DNA of 62,467 nt from Kordia zhangzhouensis (lineage in GTDB: Bacteria > Bacteroidota > Bacteroidia > Flavobacteriales > Flavobacteriaceae), in contig NZ_LBMH01000015.1 of NCBI RefSeq assembly GCF_001005305.1, forward strand, positions 1 through 62,467, given 5' to 3'. How positions within the stretch are numbered: position 1 is the first letter of the stretch; each line of letters starts with the position of its first letter. Position numbers and translations under genes: made by a program. Shown piece after piece: positions 27,458 to 36,212 of this stretch. The notes below the pieces were generated by a model. The model was not told the DNA's origin, searched no databases, and saw only the letters and a program-made list of their open reading frames with translations.

Positions 27458-28303
27458 ATGCAAACCTTTAGAAAATTAATCGTATTATTTACCGTTTTTG
27501 TGAGTTATACAGTGCAATCACAAGAAACCGCTTTTCAAGTAGAAGTTATAGGAAAAGGCGATCCTATATTATTATTTCCTGGATTTAGTTGTACAGCCGA
27601 TGTGTGGGACGAAACGGTAAAAGAACTCTCCAAAACGCACGAATGTCATGTATTCACCTTTGCAGGGTTTGGAAATGTACCCGCAATCGATTCACCTTGG
27701 CTAGAAACTATTAAAAACGATGTCTCGAAATATGTCGCTCGAAAAAAACTAGCAAAACCTACCATTATCGGACACAGCATGGGTGGTTCATTAGCACTTT
27801 GGCTTGCTTCTAGTAATTCTAATGTTTATAAACAATTGATTATTGTGGATGGCTTGGCAAGTATCGGCGCATTGATGATTCCTAATTTTTCGCCAGAAAA
27901 AGTTAGTTATGAAACACCATTTGCAAAACAACAATTGGCAATGGATGATGGAGCGTTTAAGCAAATGGCAACACAAATGGCAGCAGGAATGACAATGAAT
28001 AAAGAAAAACAATCATTAATTGTCGATTGGATGCAGCAAGCAGATAGAAAAACCTATGTATATGGATATATTGATTTGCTAAAATTAGATCTTAGAGAAG
28101 ACATCCAAAAGATTAAAATTCCAGTAACCATCATGGCTGCAATAAGCTACTATCCGAAGCCGCAAGTGGAAAAACTCTACTCGGAACAATATCAAAAACT
28201 AGTCAATAAAGAAATCATATATGTTGAAAATTCAGCACACTTTATTATGTTTGATCAAGCAAAATGGTTTCAAGGGCAGCTTCAAAAATTGGTAACAAAC
28301 TAA
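27458..28303 (+). CDS. Exported alpha/beta hydrolase
   Basis: 281 aa with a cleavable signal peptide ending at VQSQ (about residue 21). The fold is an alpha/beta hydrolase: LLFPGFSC forms the oxyanion loop, GHSMGGS (105-111) is the nucleophile elbow with Ser107, and the catalytic His lies in ENSAHFIMFDQ near 260. It should hydrolyse an ester or amide in the periplasm or outside the cell; the substrate cannot be told. The gene lies 90 bases before an ECF sigma factor gene, which may share its transcript. Confidence 0.85.
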   Translation: MQTFRKLIVLFTVFVSYTVQSQETAFQVEVIGKGDPILLFPGFSCTADVWDETVKELSKTHECHVFTFAGFGNVPAIDSPWLETIKNDVSKYVARKKLAKPTIIGHSMGGSLALWLASSNSNVYKQLIIVDGLASIGALMIPNFSPEKVSYETPFAKQQLAMDDGAFKQMATQMAAGMTMNKEKQSLIVDWMQQADRKTYVYGYIDLLKLDLREDIQKIKIPVTIMAAISYYPKPQVEKLYSEQYQKLVNKEIIYVENSAHFIMFDQAKWFQGQLQKLVTN

Positions 28304-28392
28304 ATTGACGTAACTACACGTGTTTTAAGTGCTAAAAAAGAATAATTCTATATTCTACAACAAAAGAATTAAAAGTTAAAAAACAAGCATCA

Positions 28393-28881
28393 TTGTCACA
28401 ACAATTTACAAACATATATCAAAATCATTATGATAAAGTCTACAGGTTATGTCTCGGATACGTTAATGGTGACGAGGCATTAGCCAAAGACTTAGTGCAA
28501 GATACTTTTATCAAAGTTTGGGAGCACTTGGATCAATTCAAGCAAAAATCAAGTATAGGAACTTGGATTTACAGAATTACGGTCAATACCTGTTTATTAT
28601 TCATTCGAAAACAAAAAAAAGGAAAGTTCAACGAGTCTGATATATTAAATTCATTAGAAAATACAACCGAAGAAAAAATAATACAGGAAAATCGGCTACA
28701 GCAAATGTATGCCTGTATTCAGCAACTCAAAGAAACTGACAGAATTATAATTTTATTGGTTTTAGAAGGAGTATCACAAAAAGAAATTGCAGACATCACA
28801 GGACATTCACATCAAAATATTCGTGTCTTAGTACACCGAATCAAAGAAAAACTCTCAAAATGTGTATCACATGGAATTTAA
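28393..28881 (+). CDS. ECF-family RNA polymerase sigma factor
   Basis: 162 aa from a TTG start at 28393. Region 2 carries DEALAKDLVQDTFIKVW and FKQKSSIGTWIYRITVNTC. Region 4 carries EGVSQKEIADITGHSHQNIRV, the -35-recognising HTH. It is a small ECF sigma factor with no visible extra domain. Its stop overlaps the start of the next gene, a membrane protein that is the likely anti-sigma factor. Confidence 0.9.
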   Translation: MSQQFTNIYQNHYDKVYRLCLGYVNGDEALAKDLVQDTFIKVWEHLDQFKQKSSIGTWIYRITVNTCLLFIRKQKKGKFNESDILNSLENTTEEKIIQENRLQQMYACIQQLKETDRIIILLVLEGVSQKEIADITGHSHQNIRVLVHRIKEKLSKCVSHGI

Positions 28882-29422
28882 AGATTTACAACATACATGG
28901 CAACAACAGTCGCAACACAAAACCGTACCCGATTTTAAGCCAGCACAGCAAAAATTACAAAAATTGCGCAAACAACAACGTATTACTCAACTCATATTAG
29001 GAATTACAGGGATTATTCTAATTTACTTTTTTTTCTACATCTCTGCATACAAGTTTAGCGGTGTATTGGTTGGAATGTCTCTCCTCATTGGCGTAGTTGT
29101 CATTCGAAGCTATATTGAAATAAAAAGTAGACAAAAACTACAAAGGCTAAATGTATTGCTTCCATTAAATGATTTCAAAACTCAATTGGTAAACTACTAC
29201 AAACAGCGCAAACAACTTGCGTTTAAAATTATCCCTATATTATTGATTGTATACAACATAGGATTTGTCATTATGGCGTATTATTTCTATCAATATCTCA
29301 CAAGAGGATTCTTTTATTATGTTGTCATATCGTACGTAGTATCGTTTGTAGTTTTATTCTTTGTCATTCGAAAGCAAGTTTTAAATGAACTTCAAATCTT
29401 AAAAACACTCCAAGAATCATAA
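28871..29422 (+). CDS. Four-helix membrane protein, candidate anti-sigma factor
   Basis: 183 aa from the ATG at 28871, overlapping the sigma gene by 11 bases; an alternative GTG at 28862 adds three residues. The N-terminal 40 residues are soluble, beginning MEFKDLQHTWQQQ. Four hydrophobic helices follow (about 42-60, 63-80, 118-140 and 147-166), with a cytoplasmic helical hairpin between the pairs. No known domain is recognised. Overlap with an ECF sigma gene is the classic arrangement for a membrane anti-sigma factor, so that role is likely but inferred. Confidence 0.65.
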   Translation: MEFKDLQHTWQQQSQHKTVPDFKPAQQKLQKLRKQQRITQLILGITGIILIYFFFYISAYKFSGVLVGMSLLIGVVVIRSYIEIKSRQKLQRLNVLLPLNDFKTQLVNYYKQRKQLAFKIIPILLIVYNIGFVIMAYYFYQYLTRGFFYYVVISYVVSFVVLFFVIRKQVLNELQILKTLQES

Positions 29423-29524
29423 AAAAAGATATACAAGGGCTTAGAAAAGAGAAAAACAAACCCATTATTCCTTTTGGGAAAGCCCGAAGAAATCAATACA
29501 TTTAGAGCTTAAACGAAAGATTTC

Positions 29525-30994
29525 TTGAGCGCACTAAAAAAGTTTTTCAAAGACACCATCATCTATGGTATCGCTGCCATTTTGCCACGCGCAATCAACA
29601 TTGGTTTATTAAAGTTACATACCGATGTTTTTGGTGCAGATCGATATGCGGTAAATACCGAATATTATGTATATGCGGCCTATTTGAATGCACTATTGAC
29701 TTACGGAATGGAAACTGCTTTTTTTCGTTTCTTTAGCCGAGAACAAGAAAAAGGCAAAATCATTTCTACGTCATTCATAACATTGTTGGTGACAACGACT
29801 ATTTTCTTACTCCTAGGATTAACATTTGCACCTGAGATTACAACTGCATTAGGCTTTGAAAAAATCATGTATGTCAAGATTTTAATCTGGACCGTTTTTC
29901 TTGATACCATTGTTGTCATTCCTTTTGCATATTTGCGAGTAACAAACCGTCCAATTCGTTTTGCAGGAATCAAAATTGCGAACATTCTCTTTCTTGCAAT
30001 TTTAAATATTGTATTTCTTTGGATGATTCCTAACGGTGTCCTTTCGGAAAAATGGCTTCCAGATGCATTCAACTTTTATATAAAAGGAGAAGCACAAGTT
30101 ATTTATATCTTTTTGGCTAATGTATTGGCGAGTCTACTTACTTTGATAGTATTATTTCCAAATATTCTGAAAATACAATGGACGTATGATATACAAATCC
30201 TAAAAAAATTGCTTGTATATGGAACACCAATCATGATAGGTAGTTTAGCTTATGTAACCAATGAAAATGTCGATAAACTCTTTTTAGGAGAATTTATTGG
30301 AGATGCTGAGATGGGAAAATATGCAGGCTGTTATAAACTAGGTGTTTTCATGACATTATATATTACTGCATTTCGCTTAGGTGCCGAACCATTTTTCTTT
30401 AACCACGCCAAAGAAAAAAATGCCAAAAACAATTATGCAACTATTCTGAAATGGTTTACCATATTGGGAGCGATTTTTATGTTGGTAGTTGTAGCATATA
30501 TTGACCTTTTTGCAAATATGCTTATCAGCAAAAAAGAGTTTTTAGAAGCATTGGCAATTGTTCCAATCATATTACTAGCAAATCTTTGTTTGGGGATTTA
30601 CAACAATCTCTCTATTTGGTATAAACTTACAGACAAAACCAACTACGGGATGTATATTTCAATCTTTGGCGCTATGGTAACGATTCTATTCAATATCATT
30701 ATGATTAAAAAAATAGGATATATGGCATCCGCTTGGGCTACATTAGTTGCTTACGGAAGCATGATGGTAATTTCGTATATTTTGGGACAAAAGCATTATG
30801 CTGTTCCGTACAATATCAAAAAAATAATATGCTATTTAGTAGTAGTATCTATACTTTCTGGAATTGCCTTTTATGGACCATTACGAGGAAATTATTTCGT
30901 GTCAACTCTATTGGTTTTAGTATTTTTGACAATTGTTTATCTCTTAGAAAAGAACGAGCTCAAACAAATATTGCAAAAAACAGCCTTAAAATAA
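29525..30994 (+). CDS. Polysaccharide flippase of the MOP/Wzx type
   Basis: 489 aa from a TTG start (MSALKKFFKDTIIYG), with 12-14 transmembrane helices and no signal peptide. The N-terminal TIIYGIAAILPRAIN and the mid-protein YGTPIMIGSLAYVTNENVDKLFLG fit the oligosaccharide flippase family, which moves lipid-linked glycan units across the inner membrane. A role in O-antigen, capsule or peptidoglycan-related export is possible. It opens a six-gene co-directional run of mainly envelope genes. Confidence 0.85.
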   Translation: MSALKKFFKDTIIYGIAAILPRAINIGLLKLHTDVFGADRYAVNTEYYVYAAYLNALLTYGMETAFFRFFSREQEKGKIISTSFITLLVTTTIFLLLGLTFAPEITTALGFEKIMYVKILIWTVFLDTIVVIPFAYLRVTNRPIRFAGIKIANILFLAILNIVFLWMIPNGVLSEKWLPDAFNFYIKGEAQVIYIFLANVLASLLTLIVLFPNILKIQWTYDIQILKKLLVYGTPIMIGSLAYVTNENVDKLFLGEFIGDAEMGKYAGCYKLGVFMTLYITAFRLGAEPFFFNHAKEKNAKNNYATILKWFTILGAIFMLVVVAYIDLFANMLISKKEFLEALAIVPIILLANLCLGIYNNLSIWYKLTDKTNYGMYISIFGAMVTILFNIIMIKKIGYMASAWATLVAYGSMMVISYILGQKHYAVPYNIKKIICYLVVVSILSGIAFYGPLRGNYFVSTLLVLVFLTIVYLLEKNELKQILQKTALK

Positions 30995-31028
30995 CCTAGA
31001 TTCATCACAATTTGATAAAAAATAGATA

Positions 31029-31463
31029 ATGAACATACAAATCATTAACAAATCACAACACGCATTGCCTCACTATGAAACTGCTGCTTCTGCAGGAATG
31101 GATTTAAGAGCAAATCTTACGGAGTCTATAACATTACAGCCGTTAGAAAGAACTATTATCAAAACAGGATTATTCATTGAATTACCGATAGGTTATGAAG
31201 CTCAAGTACGCCCAAGAAGTGGGTTAGCTGCCAAAAAAGGAATCACGGTTCTTAATGCTCCAGGAACGATTGATGCAGATTACCGAGGCGAAATAGGCGT
31301 TATTTTAGTCAATCTTTCAAATGAATCCTTCACAATTGAAAATGGAGAGCGTATAGCTCAATTGGTCATTGCAAAACATGAACGTGCCGAATGGATTGAA
31401 GTCTCTGAACTATCTGAAACGGCTAGAGGTGAAGGCGGATTTGGAAGTACAGGAACCAAATAA
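31029..31463 (+). CDS. dut: dUTP diphosphatase
   Basis: 144 aa, with all five trimeric dUTPase motifs: AGMDLRA (22-28), [26 protein letters not shown] with the catalytic Asp, ERIAQLVI, and the C-terminal [10 protein letters not shown] that closes over the active site. It converts dUTP to dUMP, keeping uracil out of DNA and feeding dTMP synthesis. Confidence 0.96.
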   Translation: MNIQIINKSQHALPHYETAASAGMDLRANLTESITLQPLERTIIKTGLFIELPIGYEAQVRPRSGLAAKKGITVLNAPGTIDADYRGEIGVILVNLSNESFTIENGERIAQLVIAKHERAEWIEVSELSETARGEGGFGSTGTK

Positions 31464-31507
31464 AAACATTTCATAGTAACAAAAGAATCATAGAAAAAAA
31501 CAATAAA

Positions 31508-32527
31508 ATGAAGATTATAGTACCAATGGCAGGACGAGGTTCTCGACTGCGTCCACATACACTTACAGTTCCAAAACCGTTAATTCCAATTGCAGGGAAG
31601 CCAATTGTACACCGATTGGTCTCTGACATAGCAAAGGTATTAGGAGAACCTATCGATGAAGTTGCATTTGTGTTAGGAGATCCAGCTTTTTTTGGAGAAG
31701 ATGTGGTAAAAAGCTTGACAGACTTAGCAGAAAGTTTGGGCGCAAAGGCGAGTATCTATCGTCAAGATCAACCATTAGGAACTGGTCACGCAATAATGTG
31801 TGCAAAAGAATCTTTATCTGGTCCAGCTGTAATTGCATATGCCGATACATTAATTCGCGCAGATTTTAACTTAGATAAAGAAGCTGATGCGGCTATTTGG
31901 GTAAAACAAGTAGAACATCCAGAAGCATATGGAGTGGTAAAACTTAATGATGAGAATGAAATTATTGAACTGGTAGAAAAACCAGCCGAATTTGTCTCTG
32001 ATCTTGCAGTGATTGGAATTTACTATTTCAAAGATGTAGGTGTACTAAAAGAGGAGTTACAATACGTATTAGATAACAATATCATTCACGGAGGAGAGTA
32101 TCAAATCAATGACGGAATTAAAGGAATGATGGCAAAAGGACGCCGTTTTGTTACTGGACAAGTAGATGAGTGGATGGATTGTGGAAACAAAAATGTAACT
32201 ATTGAAACGAATGGAAAAATGCTAGGGTTTTTACAGGCCGACAATGAAAAATTAGTAGCGGATTCTGCAAAAATTGAAAACTCAGAAATCATACCGCCAT
32301 GTTACATTGGTGAAAACGTACTTATTAAAAATGCAACAGTTGGACCTAATGTTTCTATAGGAGATAATTCACAAATTGAAAATGCAACTCTTAAAAATAG
32401 CTTAATTCAAACGAATAGCTTGGTAAAAAATGCTAATTTAGAGGAAGCTATGATTGGTAACTATGCAAAATTTGATGGAAAGTTTACCAAAGTGAGTATT
32501 GGTGATTATTCAACAATGGAACAATAA
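31508..32527 (+). CDS. Sugar-phosphate nucleotidyltransferase with left-handed beta-helix tail
   Basis: 339 aa. The N-terminal Rossmann-like domain starts with PMAGRGSRLRPHT and PKPLIPIAGKP, the nucleotide-binding loop of RmlA/GalU/GlmU-type enzymes. GTGHAI and GGEYQIND follow, and a C-terminal hexapeptide-repeat segment (about 250-335) forms a short beta-helix. It makes an NDP-sugar; whether glucose-1-P or GlcNAc-1-P is used cannot be told. It fits with the flippase two genes upstream. Confidence 0.85.
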   Translation: MKIIVPMAGRGSRLRPHTLTVPKPLIPIAGKPIVHRLVSDIAKVLGEPIDEVAFVLGDPAFFGEDVVKSLTDLAESLGAKASIYRQDQPLGTGHAIMCAKESLSGPAVIAYADTLIRADFNLDKEADAAIWVKQVEHPEAYGVVKLNDENEIIELVEKPAEFVSDLAVIGIYYFKDVGVLKEELQYVLDNNIIHGGEYQINDGIKGMMAKGRRFVTGQVDEWMDCGNKNVTIETNGKMLGFLQADNEKLVADSAKIENSEIIPPCYIGENVLIKNATVGPNVSIGDNSQIENATLKNSLIQTNSLVKNANLEEAMIGNYAKFDGKFTKVSIGDYSTMEQ

Positions 32528-32545
32528 TTGAGACCATCTATTCTA

Positions 32546-33478
32546 ATGAAAAAAATAATACATATATTATTAATCTCAGGAATACTTTTTAGTGTTCCTG
32601 AAATTGTTTGCGCTCAAGAAGAAGAAGAAAGCGCAGCTATTTCATTAGAAGAAAATAATGACGAATTCCAAGAGCATTTTTTTGAAGCATTAAAACAACG
32701 TGGTATCGAAAACTATGATCGTGCGATTGATGAACTACTAAAATGTAAAGAAATTGATGACAATCCGACGATTGCTTTCGAATTAGGGAAAAATTACTTT
32801 TCCCTTAAAAAGTATGAAGAAGCCAAAGAATCATTTGAAGAAGCAGTAAGTAAAAAACCGCAAAATCAATGGTATTTAACAGGTTTATTTAATGCGCAGA
32901 TAAAACTTAATGAGCGGGAAGATGCTTTAAAAACAGGAAAAAAGATTGTCTACCTCAATCATTCATTCAGAGAAGATCTTGCAAAAGTATATATTGGGAT
33001 GAAAGAATATAAAAAGGCATTCGAGCAATTGGAAGAACTTCAAAAAAAAGGAACATTATCTTTTACGGCTACCAACATGAAACTCATGTTGGAAAAGCAA
33101 CTCAATAAAGATCAAACCTCTGATAAAGAAGTCGCCGAAGTCATTCAGCAAACACCAAAGCCAAGAGAAAATACAGACAGTAAAATTTTAGAACAAATAG
33201 AAGAAGCGTTGGAAATGAATGCGTACAAAGATGCCAATCGATTGGCGATTATTGGACTCAGTGATTTTCCGTCGCAACCCAAACTGTATCTGTACAATGC
33301 GCAAGCTTTACATGCGTTACAAGATTACAAAAAGGCAATTGAAATGCTTGAAATTGGACTCGATTACATCATTGATGATACGGCTCTAGAACAAGAATTT
33401 TATGAAGCCTTTGTGTTAGCCTACAAAAAAATAGGAAATACGAAAAAAGAGAACTATTACCGAAAAAAAATACAATAA
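32546..33478 (+). CDS. Secreted TPR protein
   Basis: 310 aa from the ATG at 32546, whose signal peptide (MKKIIHILLISGILF, cut near VCAQ) begins right there; an earlier TTG at 32528 would spoil it. At least four TPR-like helix pairs are visible (for example FEALKQRGIENYDRAIDELL and FSLKKYEEAKESFEEA), giving a protein-binding scaffold in the periplasm. It lies between the nucleotidyltransferase and the DUF4292 lipoprotein in the envelope operon. The partner is unknown. Confidence 0.82.
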   Translation: MKKIIHILLISGILFSVPEIVCAQEEEESAAISLEENNDEFQEHFFEALKQRGIENYDRAIDELLKCKEIDDNPTIAFELGKNYFSLKKYEEAKESFEEAVSKKPQNQWYLTGLFNAQIKLNEREDALKTGKKIVYLNHSFREDLAKVYIGMKEYKKAFEQLEELQKKGTLSFTATNMKLMLEKQLNKDQTSDKEVAEVIQQTPKPRENTDSKILEQIEEALEMNAYKDANRLAIIGLSDFPSQPKLYLYNAQALHALQDYKKAIEMLEIGLDYIIDDTALEQEFYEAFVLAYKKIGNTKKENYYRKKIQ

Positions 33479-33484
33479 AGACGC

Positions 33485-34258
33485 TTGAAAAACAGAATTC
33501 ACATTGCGATTATTAGCGTGCTAGCAATCATGCTACTGGTTAGTTGTAAATCATCTAAAACGTTGGTTTCTTCTGGAAAAGTCGCCAACTTATCTACGAA
33601 GAATATTGTAAAAAATCACTATAGGAATAGTTTAAAATTTAATACAATTCGCGGGAAGCTTAAAGTAGATTTTGATGACGGTAAAATGCAAGAAGGGTTT
33701 ACGTTGAGTCTACGCATGAAAAAGGACGAAGCTATCTGGCTAAGTGCTAAACTCTCATTGGTAAAAGTATATATAACGCCTACAAGAGTTAGTTTTTACA
33801 ATAAATTAGACAACACATATTTTGAAGGTGATTTTGCATTAATTAGTAAATTTCTTGGAACGGACCTTGACTTTGAAAAAATACAAAACTTACTTATTGG
33901 AGAAGCATTGTTCAATTTAAAAAATGAAAAATTCAACTCAGAAATTGTTGACAAAACGTATGCTTTAACACCAAAGCGTGATTTTGATCTTTTTAAACGA
34001 TTATTCTTTTTAGACGCATTTCACTTCAAAATTGCACAACAACAATTGGTACAAACAGCTGAAGAACGATTGTTAACAATCAACTATCCAGCGTATCAAA
34101 AAATTACGGGACAAGTATTTCCTAAAAATGTAGAAATCAAAGCTTCCGAAAGCAATAAAACAACGACTATTCAAGTTGAATATAAAAAAATCACTTTCAA
34201 CGAAGAGGTGCGTTTTCCGTTCAAAATTCCTAGTGGTTACAAAGAAATTAAAATATAG
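33485..34258 (+). CDS. DUF4292 lipoprotein
   Basis: 257 aa from a TTG start, with lipobox LLVSC (Cys21). The mature part is beta-rich, in the manner of DUF4292 and LolA/LolB-like folds, with FNTIRGKLKVDF near the start. It is probably anchored in the outer or inner membrane facing the periplasm. In flavobacteria it commonly sits between a TPR protein and an EnvC-like gene, as here. Function unknown. Its TAG stop overlaps the next gene's GTG start by one base. Confidence 0.85.
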   Translation: MKNRIHIAIISVLAIMLLVSCKSSKTLVSSGKVANLSTKNIVKNHYRNSLKFNTIRGKLKVDFDDGKMQEGFTLSLRMKKDEAIWLSAKLSLVKVYITPTRVSFYNKLDNTYFEGDFALISKFLGTDLDFEKIQNLLIGEALFNLKNEKFNSEIVDKTYALTPKRDFDLFKRLFFLDAFHFKIAQQQLVQTAEERLLTINYPAYQKITGQVFPKNVEIKASESNKTTTIQVEYKKITFNEEVRFPFKIPSGYKEIKI

Positions 34259-35490
34259 TGAATCCTTTATACTGTAAACATACCTATCAAAAAATAACTG
34301 TTATCATTCTCTTATTGGTGAGTGGTTTCAGTATGGCGCAAGATCGCAAAAAGGAATTGGAAGCAATGCGTTTGCGTTTGCAAAACGAAATTCGTCTCAT
34401 CAATAAACTCATCAAAAAAAATACATCTAAGACAAAATTTATTGTAGAAGATGTTCAAAGTATCAATCACAAAATTCGGGTTAAAAAAGATTTGATAAAG
34501 GTGATGAATCAGCAAACCAATCTCCTTACAAGTCAAATAAACAACAATATTAAAAAAATAGGACAGCTACGAGACGAATTAACGAAGCTAAAAGCAGACT
34601 ATGCGGCAATGATTCGAAAATCCTATAAAAGTCGCTCAGAACAAAGCAGATTGATGTTTTTACTCTCTTCGGAAAGCTTTTTACAAGCGTATAAACGTGT
34701 TCAATACATGAAACAATATACCGACTATCGTAAAAAACAAGGAGAAGCTATTGTAACTCGTACTCAAGAATTACAAGAACTAAACAAAACATTTGTCGCT
34801 CAAAAAAAGGAAAAAGAAGCACTAATAGTTGAGAATAGAAAAGTGCAGGAAGAACTTGAAAAAGAGAAGACGCTACAAAATGAAATGCTAGCGGTTTTAA
34901 GAAAAGACAAAAATAAGTATGCTGCGCAGGTTAAAAAGAAGCAAGAACAGGCAGACGAAATCGATCGTCAAATTGATAAAATCATTCGAGATGCAATTGC
35001 CAGCTCTAATAAAAAAGCAGGGAATAATTCTTCTACAAAAACATACGCGCTTACTCCTGAAGCTCAAGCCATTGGAAATAGTTTTGCTGCCAATAAAGGA
35101 AAGCATATTTGGCCAGTTGCAGAAGGAACCAAAATAAAAGGGTATGGAAACTATCGTGACGTAGTGAATCCGAATGTAACAAGAATGAGTAATGGAGTTG
35201 TTATTGCAACAAATGAGAATGAACCAGTACGCGCTATTTATGGAGGAGAAATCACACGAATATTTGCAACGAAAGAAGGTGTAAAATGTGTGTTAATTCG
35301 TCACGGAAGCTACTTTACTACGTATTTTGGTTTGGAATCGGTTTCTGTAAAAACAGGAGATAAAGTGTCTATGAAACAGCAAATAGGCATCATGTATACC
35401 AATCGTAGTACTGGAAAAACAGAGCTAAAATTTACAGTCTTTAAAAACACTACTCGCTTAAACCCAGAAACATGGTTGTATAGAATGTAA
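34258..35490 (+). CDS. envC: EnvC-like murein hydrolase activator with degenerate LytM domain
   Basis: 410 aa from a GTG start that overlaps the previous stop. After a signal peptide (cut near SMAQ) comes a long coiled coil (about 28-245) and then an M23/LytM domain (about 280-408). The zinc ligands expected of an active M23 peptidase are replaced: MSNGVVIAT has no Asp, the usual YxHL is YFGL, and the final HxE/HxH becomes LKFTVF. This matches EnvC-type proteins, which do not cut peptidoglycan but switch on amidases during daughter-cell separation. Confidence 0.85.
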   Translation: MNPLYCKHTYQKITVIILLLVSGFSMAQDRKKELEAMRLRLQNEIRLINKLIKKNTSKTKFIVEDVQSINHKIRVKKDLIKVMNQQTNLLTSQINNNIKKIGQLRDELTKLKADYAAMIRKSYKSRSEQSRLMFLLSSESFLQAYKRVQYMKQYTDYRKKQGEAIVTRTQELQELNKTFVAQKKEKEALIVENRKVQEELEKEKTLQNEMLAVLRKDKNKYAAQVKKKQEQADEIDRQIDKIIRDAIASSNKKAGNNSSTKTYALTPEAQAIGNSFAANKGKHIWPVAEGTKIKGYGNYRDVVNPNVTRMSNGVVIATNENEPVRAIYGGEITRIFATKEGVKCVLIRHGSYFTTYFGLESVSVKTGDKVSMKQQIGIMYTNRSTGKTELKFTVFKNTTRLNPETWLYRM

Positions 35491-35528
35491 TTTTTACAAT
35501 AAAAGAAATTTAAAAGAGAAGCAAAAAA

Positions 35529-36041
35529 TTAATGTTCAAACAGAGCTTTTAATTCGGTAGCTTCATTAGGCTTCATTTTCCCAGCCAATACCAAACTTAA
35601 TTGGCGTCTTCGTAAAGCGCCTTCGTAACGTTCTTTCTCCAAATCGGTTTCAGGAATCAATTCTGGAATGCGTACTGGACGACCAGTATCATCTACAGCT
35701 ACAAAAGTGTAAATAGCTTCATTTGCTTTATCGCGCATACCAGACTCACGATCTTCAATCCACACATCAATATAGGTTTCCATAGACGATTTAAAAGCTC
35801 TTGAAATTGAAGCTTCTACCGTTACTACACTTCCTACTGGAATTGAACGATTAAATGCAACATGATTAACAGAAGCAGTGACAACAATTCGTCTCGAATG
35901 TCTTCGTGCGGCAATACTTGCTGCTCTATCCATACGAGCCAACAATTCACCACCAAACAAATTATTCAAAGGGTTTGTTTCACTTGGCAAAACCAAGTCA
36001 GTCATAATTGTTTTAGAGTCTTTAGGGTATTTTGCTTCCAT
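35529..36041 (-). CDS. Acyl-CoA thioesterase, hotdog fold
   Basis: A 170-aa single-domain hotdog thioesterase of the YciA/cytosolic long-chain acyl-CoA hydrolase type. N-terminal LPSETNPLNNLFGGELLARMD contains the Asn/Gly/Glu core of the active-site helix, followed by ASVNHVAFNRSIPVG and FVAVDDTGRPVRIPEL. It hydrolyses acyl-CoA to fatty acid and CoA in the cytoplasm, probably as a hexamer. It is monocistronic, with its own promoter at 36056-36063. Confidence 0.9.
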   Translation of the reverse strand: MEAKYPKDSKTIMTDLVLPSETNPLNNLFGGELLARMDRAASIAARRHSRRIVVTASVNHVAFNRSIPVGSVVTVEASISRAFKSSMETYIDVWIEDRESGMRDKANEAIYTFVAVDDTGRPVRIPELIPETDLEKERYEGALRRRQLSLVLAGKMKPNEATELKALFEH

Positions 36042-36055
36042 CCAAAAATTTTTTG

Positions 36056-36063
36056 CAAAGGTA
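36056..36063 (-). promoter_or_regulatory. -7 element of the acyl-CoA thioesterase gene
   Basis: The minus strand reads TACCTTTG, an exact TAnnTTTG match ending 14 bases before the ATG. Confidence 0.65.
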
Positions 36064-36157
36064 CATAGATTCGTTTTTTACGTGGCCAAAAAAGAAGAAT
36101 AATTATAAGAAATAGGTAGATATCACAAAAGTGATACAATTTGTAAAGATTATGAAA

Positions 36158-36187
36158 TAAAAAAAGACTGCTTTAATAACAGTCTTT
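36158..36187 (-). terminator. Terminator of the HU/SPOR membrane protein gene
   Basis: On the minus strand AAAGACTG pairs with CAGTCTTT around a nine-base loop and runs into a T tract. It lies 26 bases after the stop codon. Confidence 0.85.
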
Positions 36188-36212
36188 AATATAAATTTTG
36201 GGTAGTTCTAAT

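Noticed and set aside
29440-29510. GGGCTT and AAGCCC about 40 bases apart before the flippase gene
   Set aside because: The loop is too long and there is no T run; not convincing as terminator or operator.
36121-36136. Small palindrome TATCAC-AAAA-GTGATA
   Set aside because: Perfect but short, and about 60 bases upstream of the nearest promoter; in AT-rich DNA this can be chance.
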